A stretch of 64,000 nucleotides of DNA from Euptelea pleiosperma (GCA_035048495.1 CM068545.1:19502741-19566740), one strand, 5' to 3'. Shown: positions 48,501 through 60,140, counted from the stretch's first letter. Notes: generated by a model not told the origin, from the letters alone. A program made the numbers and translations.

Positions 48501-51500
48501 TGCTTGTCTAACAGACTCCGCGCAGCATCATACTTTCTTATTCTTCGAACCACTAATGAACCAGCTTGTTGAATTTTTGGCACAAACTTCAAAGCATGGA
48601 AGTTACATTTGCATCTTAATCTCTGCAATAAATTCAAAGATGTTTCGATGATGAGTAAGACAACACACACACACAGAGATACAGGCTATTGTACAATAAT
48701 TTCATGCATGAACCAAAGCACCATTCATTGGTTTCGGACACACATCTGCTAGCATGTTTTCAGATGTCTGGAAACAGATTCTCTCAAGACATGATCACAT
48801 GCACATTTAAATAAATGTAACTTCGATCATCAGATTCCTATCATCGTCCACATTTACTAGCTATCCTTTCCTCAAATACATTATACACATACATATATCT
48901 AATAACTTTAAATAGGTTTGCCACGTGATATGGATAAAGTTGCAAATCCGAACTATACATAGGTAGTGTGATTGGTCATTGTTTTATCAATTGAAATAAT
49001 TGAGACAATACTTGCAAACCCAAGTAATACATGGGAAAGGCCATCAGATTGGCAATATATTTAGCCAGCATCCAATCCATGATGCACGTTGTTGATGATT
49101 GCAGAAAATCTCTGATGCTTAGTGATGTCTGTCAGTAGGCAAGTGTGAGTATTCAAAGAGCATACTACCAGCATTGAATGAGAGAAGTTCAAAATGGAGT
49201 ATTCTCAACTACTACAACAGAACTTTTATGGTCTTCCAACCAATAAACAAGAAAAGAAAGAGTAAAAAGAAAGGTGTAAAAGATAACATAAGGAACAGTT
49301 TTCTTATCATAATATGGAATTTTGATATGTTACATGTAAAATTCACATTTGAAGAATCTTTTACACAAAAGCTCACTAAATGATGCCCATTCAGAGATTA
49401 AAACCAAATAGTTAAAATACAGAAAGAAGATCTAAAGTTTGAGTTGCTTATCTTTTCAAGCTTCTGATATGATACACCAATTTCAGTTTTACTTGAATGT
49501 GAAAGAACTCGAGTGCAAACACCTAATAAATCTTATAATTTATGGTATTATAAAAAATAAATCCTATAATTGGTATTCATCAGGATGATCACATGATTTA
49601 ATGCCAGTTCAACTGAAACATGAGGTGAATCTTAAATAGTCGATGAATATCAAAGTTGAGCTCCACATCAGTAACATCTATCATGCCATATTGAACCTCT
49701 AAGGGATGTCCACAACCTGAAGCTTAAAAGGCAAAGGATCAAAGCCAAGTCGATTGCCAAATCCAAGGAAATGAACAACTCCATTCTGTTGTAGGAGAGG
49801 AAGCACGACTTTAACAAAATCAATGGGTTTTGCCTCTTTCACAATGTCTGCATCGGTAATCTGAGCACAAAGGAAAGAGGATCAAGATGGTATGATGAAG
49901 CATGCCAATCTGTTAAAATAAAGCAAGGTATTAATTAGGAGATAAACATACTAGACTACCGATTTTTTCAATTTCTAGAGATTGCAGATGAGAAGGGAGC
50001 TCCTTTACAATATTCACTTGATCCTTCAAAAGAGTCATGAAATACTCCTCTTGATAAATATCTCCAAACTGGCTGCACTTTCATAAAATGAAACGTAGTA
50101 TAAGTTTTCTACTGACAAAGCACTTGAATGCATGAGCTGGCATAAATAAAATATGGACAGCATTTCGCGCAGAAGAAGTAGGAAGCCAAAACCAAGCACA
50201 CATGCATCAACTATCAAGACACCATTCACTGCAGCAGTTATGACTATTCTTGACTTACAACGGAACCATCAAACTTAATCTCTCATATATGGGATGATAT
50301 GGTTATTAACATTATACCGAAACCTATGCAATGCAAGGGAGTTGCAAGTGGTTTTAGTTTTTCATTTGACTAAGCTGTCAGAAAAACAATGTGTTGAATA
50401 ACCCTATATATAAAACTTATAAACAAACAACAACCTAGTTATGGTGATTTAGTTTAGTTTTTTTAAGTCTTATTTACTAAGGTCATTGCAAGTAATTTCA
50501 GATTAGCTTCTTAAGGAAAGTATATGGCTAATAGATGTTTAAGTATATCATAGGGAAATGATTTCCTAAATCTTGAGTTAGGAAAATGAACTTCAACTAC
50601 CTTTAGTACCCACCAGGTGGCACGGGTGCCAATCAATCAAGATGTTGACAACCACTTTACTCTAATAGCTTAAGCTGTTAGAGAGAGGCGTAATAATGTA
50701 TATCAAAGGGTCCAAGAGTCTAATAGAGGCGGAGTGCTGGCCACACAGCCAAACAATACACTTCAACAACACCTCCCCTCAGCACTTTGTCGAGGACTCA
50801 AACCTGTGACCTACTGGGACCTCCCACTTTGATACGAAGTTGACAACCACTTTACTCTAAAGCTTAAGCTGTTAAAGGGGGGGAGCATAACAATGTATAT
50901 CAAAGAGTCCATGGGTCTAATAGAGGCGGAGTGCTGGCCACATGGCCAAACAACAAACTCTGTTGTTACAACAACCATCCCTTCATAACCAAGATGGTGT
51001 TTTTACTCCAAATCCTCGCTTCTGTTCTATCTCTCTTCTCCTCGGTAGAGAAATAGAGATTAAAAAAAGAGACAGAAATAGAGAAAAAGACAACAAAAAA
51101 GAAAATTGTGGAGTGGTAGAGAGAGATGGATTCAAATCTAGGGAAGCTGTTCATTGGAGGGGTTTCATGGGACACATCAGATGAGTATTTTGAGAACTAT
51201 GGCGATGTTTTTCAGGTTGTGATCATAAGGCCCAGAGGCTTTGGCTTTGTTGTCTTTGCAGATTCTTCGATCCTCGATAGGGTTCTTTAAGATAAACACA
51301 TTGTCAATGGATGAACGGTGGAGACTAAAAGGGCTTTATCAAGAAAGGAACAATACACCTCTTCCAGATCTGGAAACCCTAATGCAGGTAGAAGCTTTGG
51401 AGGTGGGGGTAATATTAAGAGTTTAAGACGAAGAAGATATTTGTTAGAGGATTACCTCCCACTTTGACAAAAGAAGGATTTCGTCAGTATTTTGAGAGAT

Positions 51501-54500
51501 ATGGTTATGTAACAGATGTAGTTGTCATGTATGATCCGGCTACCCAACGGCCTCATGGATTTGGATTCATCTTCTTTGACAATGAAGATGCAATTGATAG
51601 AGTTCTAGACAAGTCCTTTCATGAGTTGAATGCTAAACTTGTGGAGGTCAAGCGCGCCCTTCCAAAAGATGCTAACCCTGATAGTGGTGGTCGTTCAATG
51701 TGTGGTGGGAGTTATCAGGGTTATGGTGCTTCCGGTGCCAAAACCGGTACATATGATGGTCGAATGGATACCAATAGGTACATGCAGCCTCAGGCAACTG
51801 AAGGTGGTTTTCTGGCATATGGTTCTTCTGGCTATAGTGCATCGGGCTATGGATATGGTGTGTTGGATATGGCGGTTATGGTGTTGGTAGCTATGGTAGT
51901 GCCAATGTTGGGTATAGTGGTCCTGTTGGGGGGCCGATGGAAACTCGAATGCCCAAAATGTTGGTTACATAAGTGGCCCACCTGGTGCCCCCAAGAGGCC
52001 CATGGAGCACTCAAGCTCTTGGATTGGTTTGCGGCCTATGGTGCAAAAACGGGCTATGGGATTGCAGTTCCTTGGAGTGCCATAAGGGTTGGTGATACTG
52101 GTGGTACTACTTTTGCACCAAAAGGTCAATCTCCAAGCGAAACGGCTTCCTATGCTAGTCAAGGTTATGGGTATTGTGGTTACTGTAGGTGTGATGGTTC
52201 TGATGCTAATCCAGGTAGCTATGGTGTCGTTGGAGGGCGTGCTGGTAGTAACCCAAATTGCCACACTGCTGGTGGTGTTGGTTGGGGTGAGCAACAAGGG
52301 ATAGCTGCGGGCTACATTGGAAGTGGCTATAGTGATTCTAACGAAAATTCAGGGTACCCAACTGCAGTTTGGAGGTCTGACCCTTCACAAGCTGGGAATT
52401 ATGGGGTTGCCCAGGCAAATGGACCTCCAAGTGGGCAGGTTGGTTATGGTGGTGGGTATAGTGATGCTCAGTCCAGGCAGGCCCAACAGCAGTAATCCAG
52501 ATGACTAAAAATGTCTACTGGTACTTTTGTTATGAGGAAACCCTGTCTTTAAACTGCCGCAGGAAGCCCATGGAGCACTCAAGCTCTTTGATATGGTTCT
52601 GCGCCCTTTGGTGCAAATATGAGCCATGTGATTGCAGCTCCTTAGAGTGCCACAGTGGGTGGTGCTGCTGCTGGTAGTGGTGGTACTGCTTCTGCACTAA
52701 GAAGTCAATCTCCAAGCGAAGCTGCTTCCTATGTGAGTCAAGGTTATGGGCATGGTGGTTATTGTGGGAGTGATGGTTCTTATGCTAATCTAGGTAATTA
52801 TGGTGCCGTTGGAGGGCGTGTTGATAAAAACCCAAATAGCCACACTGCTTGTAGTTAGAGTTTGTTGTTTGGCATGTAGCCAACACTCCGCCTCTTTTAG
52901 ACCCGCCTTTGATATACATTGTTACGCCCCTCTCCCTCTAACAACTTAAGCTTTTAGAGAAAAGTGGTTGTCAACATGGTACCAAAGCAGAAGGTCTCAA
53001 TAGGTTGTGGGTTCGAGTCCTCGGCAAAGTGCTAAAGGAGGGTGTTGTTGGAGTTTGTTGATCGTCCGTGTGGCCAGCACTCCAGCTCGGTAAGACCCAT
53101 GGACCCGTTGATATACATTGTCCCCCCATAACAGCTTAAGCTTTTAGAGTAAAGTGGTTGTCGACACGAGACAATCCAATTACAATGCCACATAGCATAG
53201 TTCTCTGTCCCAAAATTGTGGGAACCTGATGATTATAAATTGAAATTATGGCCTGAAAAGGCATTTTCCTTTATTATGCCATGTATGATATTTTTCAGGT
53301 TTTCTCCTAGTGTGTGTGTGTGTGAGAGAGAGAGAGATGTATTGATTCTATATTATCAAATTAGATGAGCTCCTAAGGGGACAAAGAAAACCCCAAACAG
53401 TTGGGCAAAAGGGACAAAATACCAATGCAATAAAAAGACCAGGTGCACTCTCAATATAATAAGAAATTAGAGGGTAAAAATGTAGAAGAACTAAAATTAT
53501 ATCTATGTATTAATACCCCTCTCAGCTTATGCAAAGAAGCACACTGAATGCCTAACTTATCCCACATGCAGCATGTCTATCCTTCAATAAGAGCCTTGCT
53601 ATTCATTGAAAGTTTTGGTACATGAAGAACAGATGTAAGTGAAAGAGAGAATGGAACTTGGACAGATCCTTTAAAGAGCCATCAGCAAGAATGGTTCAAA
53701 TTTTCCACCAACATGGTCAACACTATACCATACCCTTCCCATATCTTGATATCCATAGGGCTCAACACAATTACAGGGGAATATCTCCAATAATTTTTTA
53801 TTTTTTTTTGTAATAATCCTCCAATGACGTTAAAAATTTAGTTTCCTAAGTTTCGTTAAGTATCAATACTATCTGATACATTAGAGTTCTGAACATATTA
53901 ACTGTGTATCAACTGAGAAACGCATAAAACACATGAAAATTTTGGACAAGTGTGGAAACTATCATCATTAATGTAAAAAAATGATAATACATGCATGGCG
54001 TACTCTAAAGTCCCAACCCTAAATGAACAAGTCAAACACATACCAACAGTTAAGTTCAATAGATGCACATAATTAAACAGCTAGAAGCATATGTACCAAC
54101 CCTCATATCAGCCACTCCATAGTTTGATGTGCACATGATGGACAGAGAAAAATAACTCTAGCTGATTATCACATTGTCATTTATTCATGTGCATCTATGT
54201 AGGTTCCATGAGTGTTTGTATTTTTACATGCCTATGTGGGGCCCACATGTAAATGAGTCAGAGGCTGATCTTCAGTGAAGATGAACTTCATCTTGAGTAG
54301 ATTACCTCACCAAAAATCAGCCCATTTCGACATTTCTAGCCCTGTGAAAAGTGGATTACAAGTTTAAAGATTCTGGATCATCCATTTCACCGTTAACTTC
54401 TAAGTTCACATTTGATAGGATCAGAAATTTTAGAACAATAACTCAACCGCATATATATAGTAATGCCTCTCAAACTGATATCATCGGTGCTGCATTTATA

Positions 54501-57500
54501 TCAGTTGGGAGAGATACTCGGTTTTGAAAGTTAAGGTCATTTTTTCTCTACCTGAAATTATGATGGCATCAGCAACAAATGAGAAGAAACAACAGTTTAA
54601 AATAAAATAAAGCATGATACCAGACCTGGGATCCTTCCATACATTGCTATAAAGAAACTTGGGAAGAACCAGAGTTGCATTAAGTAAAGATGCAACAGCA
54701 ACAGCATTGCACACCTGCAGACATCAACAATTAACTTGATTAGTGGTGTTTATTTAAGGAGAAAAGAAAAATCTGATAGTTGGTGATAAATACAGATACG
54801 AATTCAGTGCTTACTTCTATATCACAAGTTAGATCAGACACAAACATAATATCTATGAACCGAGTTATCATGTAACAACTAACAAGGACAATCCTGTTTT
54901 CAGAAAAAATGAAATTCCATGTAGAACACATCTCAGCATCCACATAAAAGCAACTTGGGGAAAAGCTTAATCTATTTCTCGATTTGTTTTCTAGCATTAC
55001 TTATTAGTTGTACAGTTTAATGTAATTCTTTAGATATTTTTCATCTCTTGTATACTTGTATGAACAGTACTTTTCTAATAATATACGTTCCCACATTATC
55101 AAAAAAAGTATTGGTGCATCATGGTTCAAAGTTTCAGCCGAAACCGAAACATTTCGTCTGTTTCGTTTCGGTTTCGCTATAGGATGAAACTACATAAGTT
55201 TTGGTTGGTTTCGTCCAAAACCGAACGATACTTCATCTTGTGTGTAATTTTGCACTAACATTTCGTTTCGGTTTCACGAAGTTTCATCCAGAAAGTGAAC
55301 GATACTTCTAATACGGTTCGGTATTGCCCATGAACGATACCAAAATGATACCGTGTACTTTCAACCATGGCGTTTTTAGGGGTCAACACCTTGTATCCAC
55401 ATTCGACACCAAAGCATGTATTCGTGGCTAGGTAATATAGTATAATATGCAAATTATGTTAACAAGTATACGAAATCCCACCTTTGGCTTTCCTGCATTC
55501 AAGATTCATCTGCAAATTACTGAATTCAGTTTTCCTTAAAAGGCGTACAAGGTTCATTTTCTCTAATGTTCTCACTTGATAAAAGAGGGGGCATGTTATA
55601 GAACTCGTCAGACTTTAAACAGGTTCTCGGTACTTCAACTATTCTTACTAATATGGCTTTGGTACACCAGTGAGAAGGAATGCTCTGGTGAAGGTTGAAG
55701 GCTCTAAAAGGACTAAAGTATGGCTGTAAAGGACAAGGACTGAGGTAGTAATAGAATACTTGAAGGCCCACCCTAACAAAATATATTTTTCTAAAAAGAA
55801 TTGAATTGCAGAAGACGGCTTTCCCTTTTACCGATCAAAAAAATATGGAGGAACAGGATTCATGTTGCCGACTAAGTGGTTGGGATAGGGGCACTGTAAT
55901 GATGATGACAACTATTCCTATCAATATTGATTCTAGAGAACCTAATTCGCACAACACAGCAATATATGACTATGATACCCGGATACTTCAAAATGGGTGC
56001 CGTATCCATGTCGGATACTTCCATTTTAAGTGTAATGCCGTATCCACACCGTGTCTGTCCCGTATCCTTGCCGTATCCGGGTAACATAGATATATGACTG
56101 AAATTCCCGAAAAATAATCAACAAAATACACAAGGAAAAATCCAACCCTGATTGCAGTAAATTACTTATGGACTACATCTATAACAATTTACACACCTGC
56201 TCTATATCAATTTTGATACAACCCACACATGTCCTTAAATTACCAAATCAGCAAATTCATGATAAAACGTTGAAATAATACCTAACAGGTTACACTTCAA
56301 ACACATCCATATTATTTGTCAACTCTCCAAATCGACATTCATTTACGAACCTTTAAGTTTGTTACGACTGGACCCTACATCTTCCTTGTTTAACCAGTTT
56401 TGGACCCCAGCTTCAAAACCCAGAGGGAGAATGTCAATATAACATATTTGTGCTGAAGGGAGCATCATGTAGCATTCCCAGGAGATCGGGTCATCTTCCT
56501 ATTGCTGTTGCTAGAAGTTCTGATGGGATACACCAGGAAAATGAATTAACATGAGATCTCCTCCTCATCTCCACATAAATACATGGATCACAAATTAGAA
56601 GGGCTCTCAGTAAATCCCCAAAGTAACTCTTCTGTAAGAACCTGGAGTGCTAACATCTACCATGCATGGAACAAGGCATTAAAGCCACAAATAATATGCT
56701 AGATGGATCTCAAGGGACTATCTCTGACTCTGATCTATCTAACCAACACACACACAAACAAATCAGTCCACAAATCTATCCTTTCTAATTCTTTAAGGAA
56801 AATTTGCATTTTTGCATGACATCTAAGAATGCTGAAGACTTATTTATTCAATAGATTTATAAATTTATACTTGAAAAGTCTGCTATATTCTGCAGCAAAG
56901 GTAATTGAGCATTCTAGATCCTTACAGCAACTCGTTGTTGATTGAGACCACCATTTGCGCTCACCAATATAAAGCCATTGTTTTTTGAGGATTTTCCTGC
57001 CCAGCAACATAAAACTATTACAGCATAATCTACAAGGCACTGAAATTTATCAAAAATAACGGTTACTAAAAAACTTCCCGAGACTTAAGAAGATCAATGT
57101 CAATCAGCTGATGATATTACTCATTATAGTGATTATATAAATAAGTTAATGATTAATGTTGCTCGGACATTAGCAGAAGTCCACCAATAGTGACAATCTT
57201 ACCTTGAGGAATTGGATTACTTTTATCTGCACAAGGTTTCCATACAGAAGCCTGTTTATATGGCTCCTCCCACAGTTTAGATGAATCACGTTTAAACTCT
57301 TTCTGTTGCATCATTAAGGTACCAGATATCATAAAAAACCCAATCATGTATTCAAACAAGATTATACAAATATATGCATGGAGGGATTCAGGTTATGTTT
57401 GTCATATAGCAAACCTCTGCAAGAGCACTAGAAGCCAAATTTAGAAGCCGGCCATATAACACTATTGGTGTCTTTTCTTCGTTAACATAACCACTTCCCC

Positions 57501-59275
57501 CGTCCTGCAGGAATACATGCAACAAATATAAGCGCAATTAAGTTGGCATTGGTTGTGATTACTAACATCAAAAGATTAACTACTTGAACACTGTAATATC
57601 ACAAGAATGATTCTATTTTACATTGAAATTATATACACTATTTGATGTAGAACACAATAAAAAATGCACGGAAATACACACACACATGTACAGAGAAGAC
57701 TGAACAATAAGCATGCATGTATTTCTTGGAGTGTTCCAGTATCCACCACAAGGCAATTCGGCTGCACCAGGGTGGATAATCATCATTATATAAAAAGCAA
57801 ACACTATAAATGCATTTCATTTAAGAAAACTTGAAAATTTCTTTTCCATAAAACAAATACTGGATGGAACTAAAAATTAGAGAATTTCAGTTGGAAAAAA
57901 ATTCAGGCATGATATTAAATTGCATTTACAGAGATGCTCAATAATCAGTGGAAGAGAAAAGCACAAGAAAATAACAGCATGAAGCATCACAACATCAATT
58001 ATTTGGACCCCAATATGTAATGGCAGAATGATGTTACAGGATCCTGGACATTCATAGGAAGATAAAGTCAGAGAGCATCAGCAACATCTACACAAATAGT
58101 TGCATAGAAAAGTAACAACAGAATGACGTAAAAGAGGTCCTAGAGATTTTTGGTATTGGCATTCACAGACAACACTGAAGATATGAAGTAATAGAAACAA
58201 GTTCACCCATTCTCAAAAGCAAATATGTGTCGTCATTCGTGATAAGAAGCTCAACTGCTCAACGATTTAAAACATATGTGTGTAACATTATCTCCTATAC
58301 ACAAAACGTGCCAAGAGACAACCTCTTTGGCCAATAAGTCTGCTTTCTCATTAGCACTCTGGTGAGTACGAAAATAAAGTATCTGACCCATGGCTAATTT
58401 TTAATGTGGAAATGGAGAGAATGACAAAATGTTCTAAACTGTGAGCTACATCAAATGAGAACTTTAGAAATGAAGCAGTCGATTAAGTAGAAGATCCCAG
58501 CAGATAAAGTTGATATATGGTAAGACGTAGTCATGTCTTGTCACTCAAATGGAGTCACTCGTTCACCCCATAGGCTTCAAAGGACTTAAAATCTGGACAT
58601 AATAATTAAATGAATAAAAACAGTGAAAATTCTCAATGAGCCCTAAGGAATGAGACCAACAAGATTATAGACAAAACATCAAAACATAGAGAGGAATCAA
58701 GGAACTCCAATATTTAGCAGATCACTCCAGACCACAATGTCTACATTATGGCTAATAATTGAATTTCAACAAACTTATGCAAAATTAAGTTCCCACAAAA
58801 CACAGTGAGGATTGGTCAAGAGTCCAAGACACAGCGATTTGGCACCAGATGCGCAATAATTGTAAGGTCATACCTTTGACCCATTTGATTTTCTCTGGAG
58901 TGACCCATTCGGAAGATTCATGGAACGAATTATGGAGAACATGAGGGAATCAAGCAGGAAAAGGAAACCCATCAACCCAAAAACAAAAGCAATCAACCTC
59001 ACATGCTTACGATGCCACGTCTGCTTTTTCCCACTATATGTCCCCTTAGACGCACCAAATTGTGTATTATCATTCTTCAATCCATGAAGCAGCACAGTTT
59101 TGTTCCATAAGTAATCTTCCCCTAACACTCTCCTTCCAACAGAATGATCGCCGCCCAATGTATTATCCGAGCATCTACTTTGGCAATTCTTCATTCCAAA
59201 AGACCTTTTAACATTCAACGGTCCCTCCAATACCAGGGGACGCCATGGACTTTTGGGGGACCCTTGATTTCCCAT
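45561..59275 (-). CDS. O-fucosyltransferase-like family protein (plant GT106/PF10250-type), 10 exons
   Basis: Exons in transcript order: 59275-58874, 57504-57415, 57302-57203, 56996-56926, 54714-54626, 50072-49952, 49860-49717, 48622-48288, 48041-47801 and 45869-45561. All junctions are GT-AG, and the sum is 1902 nt (633 aa) ending in TAG. A long basic N-terminus leads to one hydrophobic segment at about 93-116 (LIAFVFGLMGFLFLLDSLMF), so it is a type II protein, presumably Golgi. The catalytic domain has ILVSANGGLNQQRVAVCNAV, NVWKDPSQFGDIYQEEYF, YLALHLRFEIDMVAYSLCEF (HLR at 407-409), GSYIYLAGSHIYGG and FAMTDSGSQLSSLVSGYR. Related plant proteins add fucose or rhamnose in cell-wall or glycoprotein synthesis; the acceptor here is unknown. 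The start is the first in-frame ATG before the anchor. Intron 5 is 4.6 kb and holds a retrocopy and TRIMs. Confidence 0.93.
45870..47800 (-). other. Intron 9 of the glycosyltransferase gene, no recognised feature
   Basis: About 1.9 kb of AT-rich sequence. A CATGGTTTCTAAAG word near 47325 resembles the end of the GTTTCG elements, but no partner was found. No coding frame was supported. Confidence 0.5.
48623..49716 (-). other. Intron 7 of the glycosyltransferase gene, no recognised feature
   Basis: Starts at donor GTTGTG (49716) and ends at TTGCAG before 48622. Contains a short CA tract at 48660-48674. Nothing coding. Confidence 0.5.
50643..50973 (-). mobile_element. TRIM element, left copy (minus orientation)
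   Basis: Two direct terminal repeats of about 126-135 bp (50643-50768 and about 50839-50973) share TTGACAACCACTTTACTCTA, CTTAAGCTGTTA, TAATGTATATCAAAG and AGAGGCGGAGTGCTGGCCAC. Between them, read on the minus strand, is a PBS-like TCGTATCAAAG next to the repeat, then CAGGTTTGAGTCCTCG. No coding capacity. It is the opposite orientation to the TRIM at 52850-53166. Confidence 0.75.
50974..52849 (+). pseudogene. hnRNP-like RNA-binding protein retrocopy (two RRMs, Gly-rich tail), broken
   Basis: The reading starts at ATG 51126 (MDSNLGKLFIGGVSWDT) with RNP1 RGFGFVVF. It meets TAA at 51288-51290 and TGA at 51312-51314, and shifts frame near 51425 into KIFVRGLPPTLTKEGFRQYF, RNP1 HGFGFIFF and ELNAKLVEVKRALPKD. 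A Gly/Ser/Tyr-rich tail follows, with another frame slip near 51860, up to a stop at 52493-52495. RRM1 lacks residues in two loops. No introns are seen where plant hnRNP1-like genes have them, so it is a processed copy. A duplicated tail segment fills 52557-52849. It lies antisense in intron 5 of the glycosyltransferase gene, exactly between two TRIMs. Confidence 0.8.
52557..52849 (+). repeat. Duplicate of the retrocopy's Gly-rich segment
   Basis: It repeats 51987-52270: both contain CCCATGGAGCACTCAAGCTC, GTCAATCTCCAAGCGAA, TAGTCAAGGTTATGGG-like and GTTGGAGGGCGTG words in the same order, with numerous differences. It lies after the stop codon and ends where the TRIM LTR begins. Confidence 0.8.
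52850..53166 (+). mobile_element. TRIM element, right copy (plus orientation)
   Basis: LTR1 at 52850-52976 and LTR2 at 53046-53166 share GAGTTTGTTG, ATATACATTGT, ACTTAAGCTTTTAGAG or GCTTAAGCTTTTAGAG, and AAGTGGTTGTCRACA. TGGTACCAAAGC directly after LTR1 is a PBS variant of TGGTATCAGAGC. The 69-bp interior has GGGTTCGAGTCCTCGG, resembling a tRNA B box. No protein is encoded. Confidence 0.78.
53300..53340. repeat. (TG)n(AG)n microsatellite
   Basis: TGTGTGTGTGTG followed by AGAGAGAGAGAG inside intron 5 of the glycosyltransferase gene. Confidence 0.9.
53341..54625 (-). other. Remaining intron 5 sequence of the glycosyltransferase gene
   Basis: Mostly AT-rich DNA. At about 54276-54435 a diverged partial copy of the GGGTC...GACCC MITE interior is visible (CACCAAAAATCAGCCCATTT, CATTTCTAGCC). 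The donor GTCTGG lies at 54625. Confidence 0.45.
55120..55369. repeat. Foldback-like element with CATGGTT ends and CGAAAC/GTTTCG words
   Basis: It starts CATGGTTCAAAGTTTCAG and ends, reversed, CATGGTTGAAAGTACACG. The interior has GCCGAAACCGAAAC, CGTTTCGGTTTCG, ACCGAACGATACTTC and TTTCGTTTCGGTTTC. No target duplication was seen. It is located in intron 4 of the glycosyltransferase gene. Confidence 0.55.
55970..56089. mobile_element. Short GTATCC-word element with 8-bp target duplication
   Basis: Ends are CTATGATACCCGGATAC and, reversed, CTATGTTACCCGGATAC. ATATATGA occurs directly on both sides (55962-55969 and 56090-56097). The 120-bp interior consists largely of GCCGTATCC, GGATAC and CGTATCC words. 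An 8-bp duplication is typical of hAT elements, but the ends were not recognised as a named family. It lies in intron 4 of the glycosyltransferase gene. Confidence 0.6.
57505..58873 (-). other. Intron 1 of the glycosyltransferase gene, with a small LINE scrap
   Basis: At about 58310-58390 the minus strand reads RTHQSANEKADLLAKEVVSW, the end of an RNase H domain of the plant LINE type, with no more of the element recognisable. The rest shows no feature. Confidence 0.4.
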
Positions 59276-59402
59276 TAACCCAATATTCCTCTATACACTT
59301 AAACACACAAAAACCAGAGATTTCTTCATAGAATCACATCAATCTTCAATCCTTCCAATGATCACTCGTTCTCTGCCTCTCTTGTTCGACGTTTACACCC
59401 AC

Positions 59403-59435
<33 letters not shown>

Positions 59436-59900
59436 GTCATAAAAACCCAAAAAGCTAACCTTGCTTGAATTTTTCAGAAACCAAAAAGACCCACCAAAGG
59501 ATAACAACATATAAGCAGAATTCAAGTTTGGTGGCATAGATTGATTACGAGAAAGAGCCATAGAATTGATAAAATGTGATATCTGGGCTTGAATTCAAAG
59601 AGAAGCTAAGAATTAGGTGTTGGTGGTAGAAGAGTGAGACGTAAGCGAGATTTGAATTAAAAAGGAAAAAAAAGAAAAAGAAAGAGAAGACTCACCTTTC
59701 GAAAGCATCCGAACAACTACTTCCCACCAAACAGATCCAACCTTTCTTTTGATCTTCCCGCGTTTCCACTGTCGAAAGACGAGAACGAAGAACAAAAAAA
59801 CCCTAGAATCCGCCATGAGATACCACTGTAACAGTGTAACACTTAGAAACGAAGCAAGGCATGTGTTGAGGAGGATAACAGATTTTGCTGACATGGGTAC
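59276..59900 (-). promoter_or_regulatory. 5' leader of the glycosyltransferase gene, probably with a 5' UTR intron
   Basis: On the minus strand CTTTCGAAAG/GTGAGTC (59697/59696) is a strong donor, and TGTTTAAGTGTATAG just before AGGAATATTGGGTTAATGGG is a plausible acceptor at about 59298. An alternative donor GTTAGC lies near 59459. The upstream exon holds an ATG (59815) whose frame would not join MGNQ, so it would be an upstream ORF. An (AG)n tract is at 59402-59436. Confidence 0.45.
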
Positions 59901-60140
59901 GTAGTTAGCTGTCCTACGAACCCCAACCGTTGTGGAATTGAAAATTAATTTGCGAGAGGACCTTCAATTTGTAGAATTTAAGAAAATGCCCCTCTACAAA
60001 ACCCTTTTCAGACGGCATGCATGCCGCATAGGGGAAATAGAAGAATTACAGAATGGGCTTTAACTCAGAGTAAATTTACTAAGAAGACCCCAAACAGAAA
60101 AGCCTAAGAAATGAGTTAAGATGCACAACCCACGAGCTAG

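Noticed and set aside
51464..52495. A functional 343-aa RNA-binding protein
   Set aside because: RRM1 upstream is destroyed by two stops and a frameshift, and the frame in the Gly-rich tail slips near 51860 into sequence unlike the family. A single-RRM product cannot be excluded but is not supported.
52998..53024. A tRNA gene (GGTTCGAGTCC word)
   Set aside because: No acceptor stem, anticodon arm or A box at proper spacing; the word lies inside a TRIM.
59613..59894. A 93-aa protein upstream of the glycosyltransferase
   Set aside because: It reads through a strong splice donor and has no recognisable domain; it is better explained as leader with an upstream ORF.
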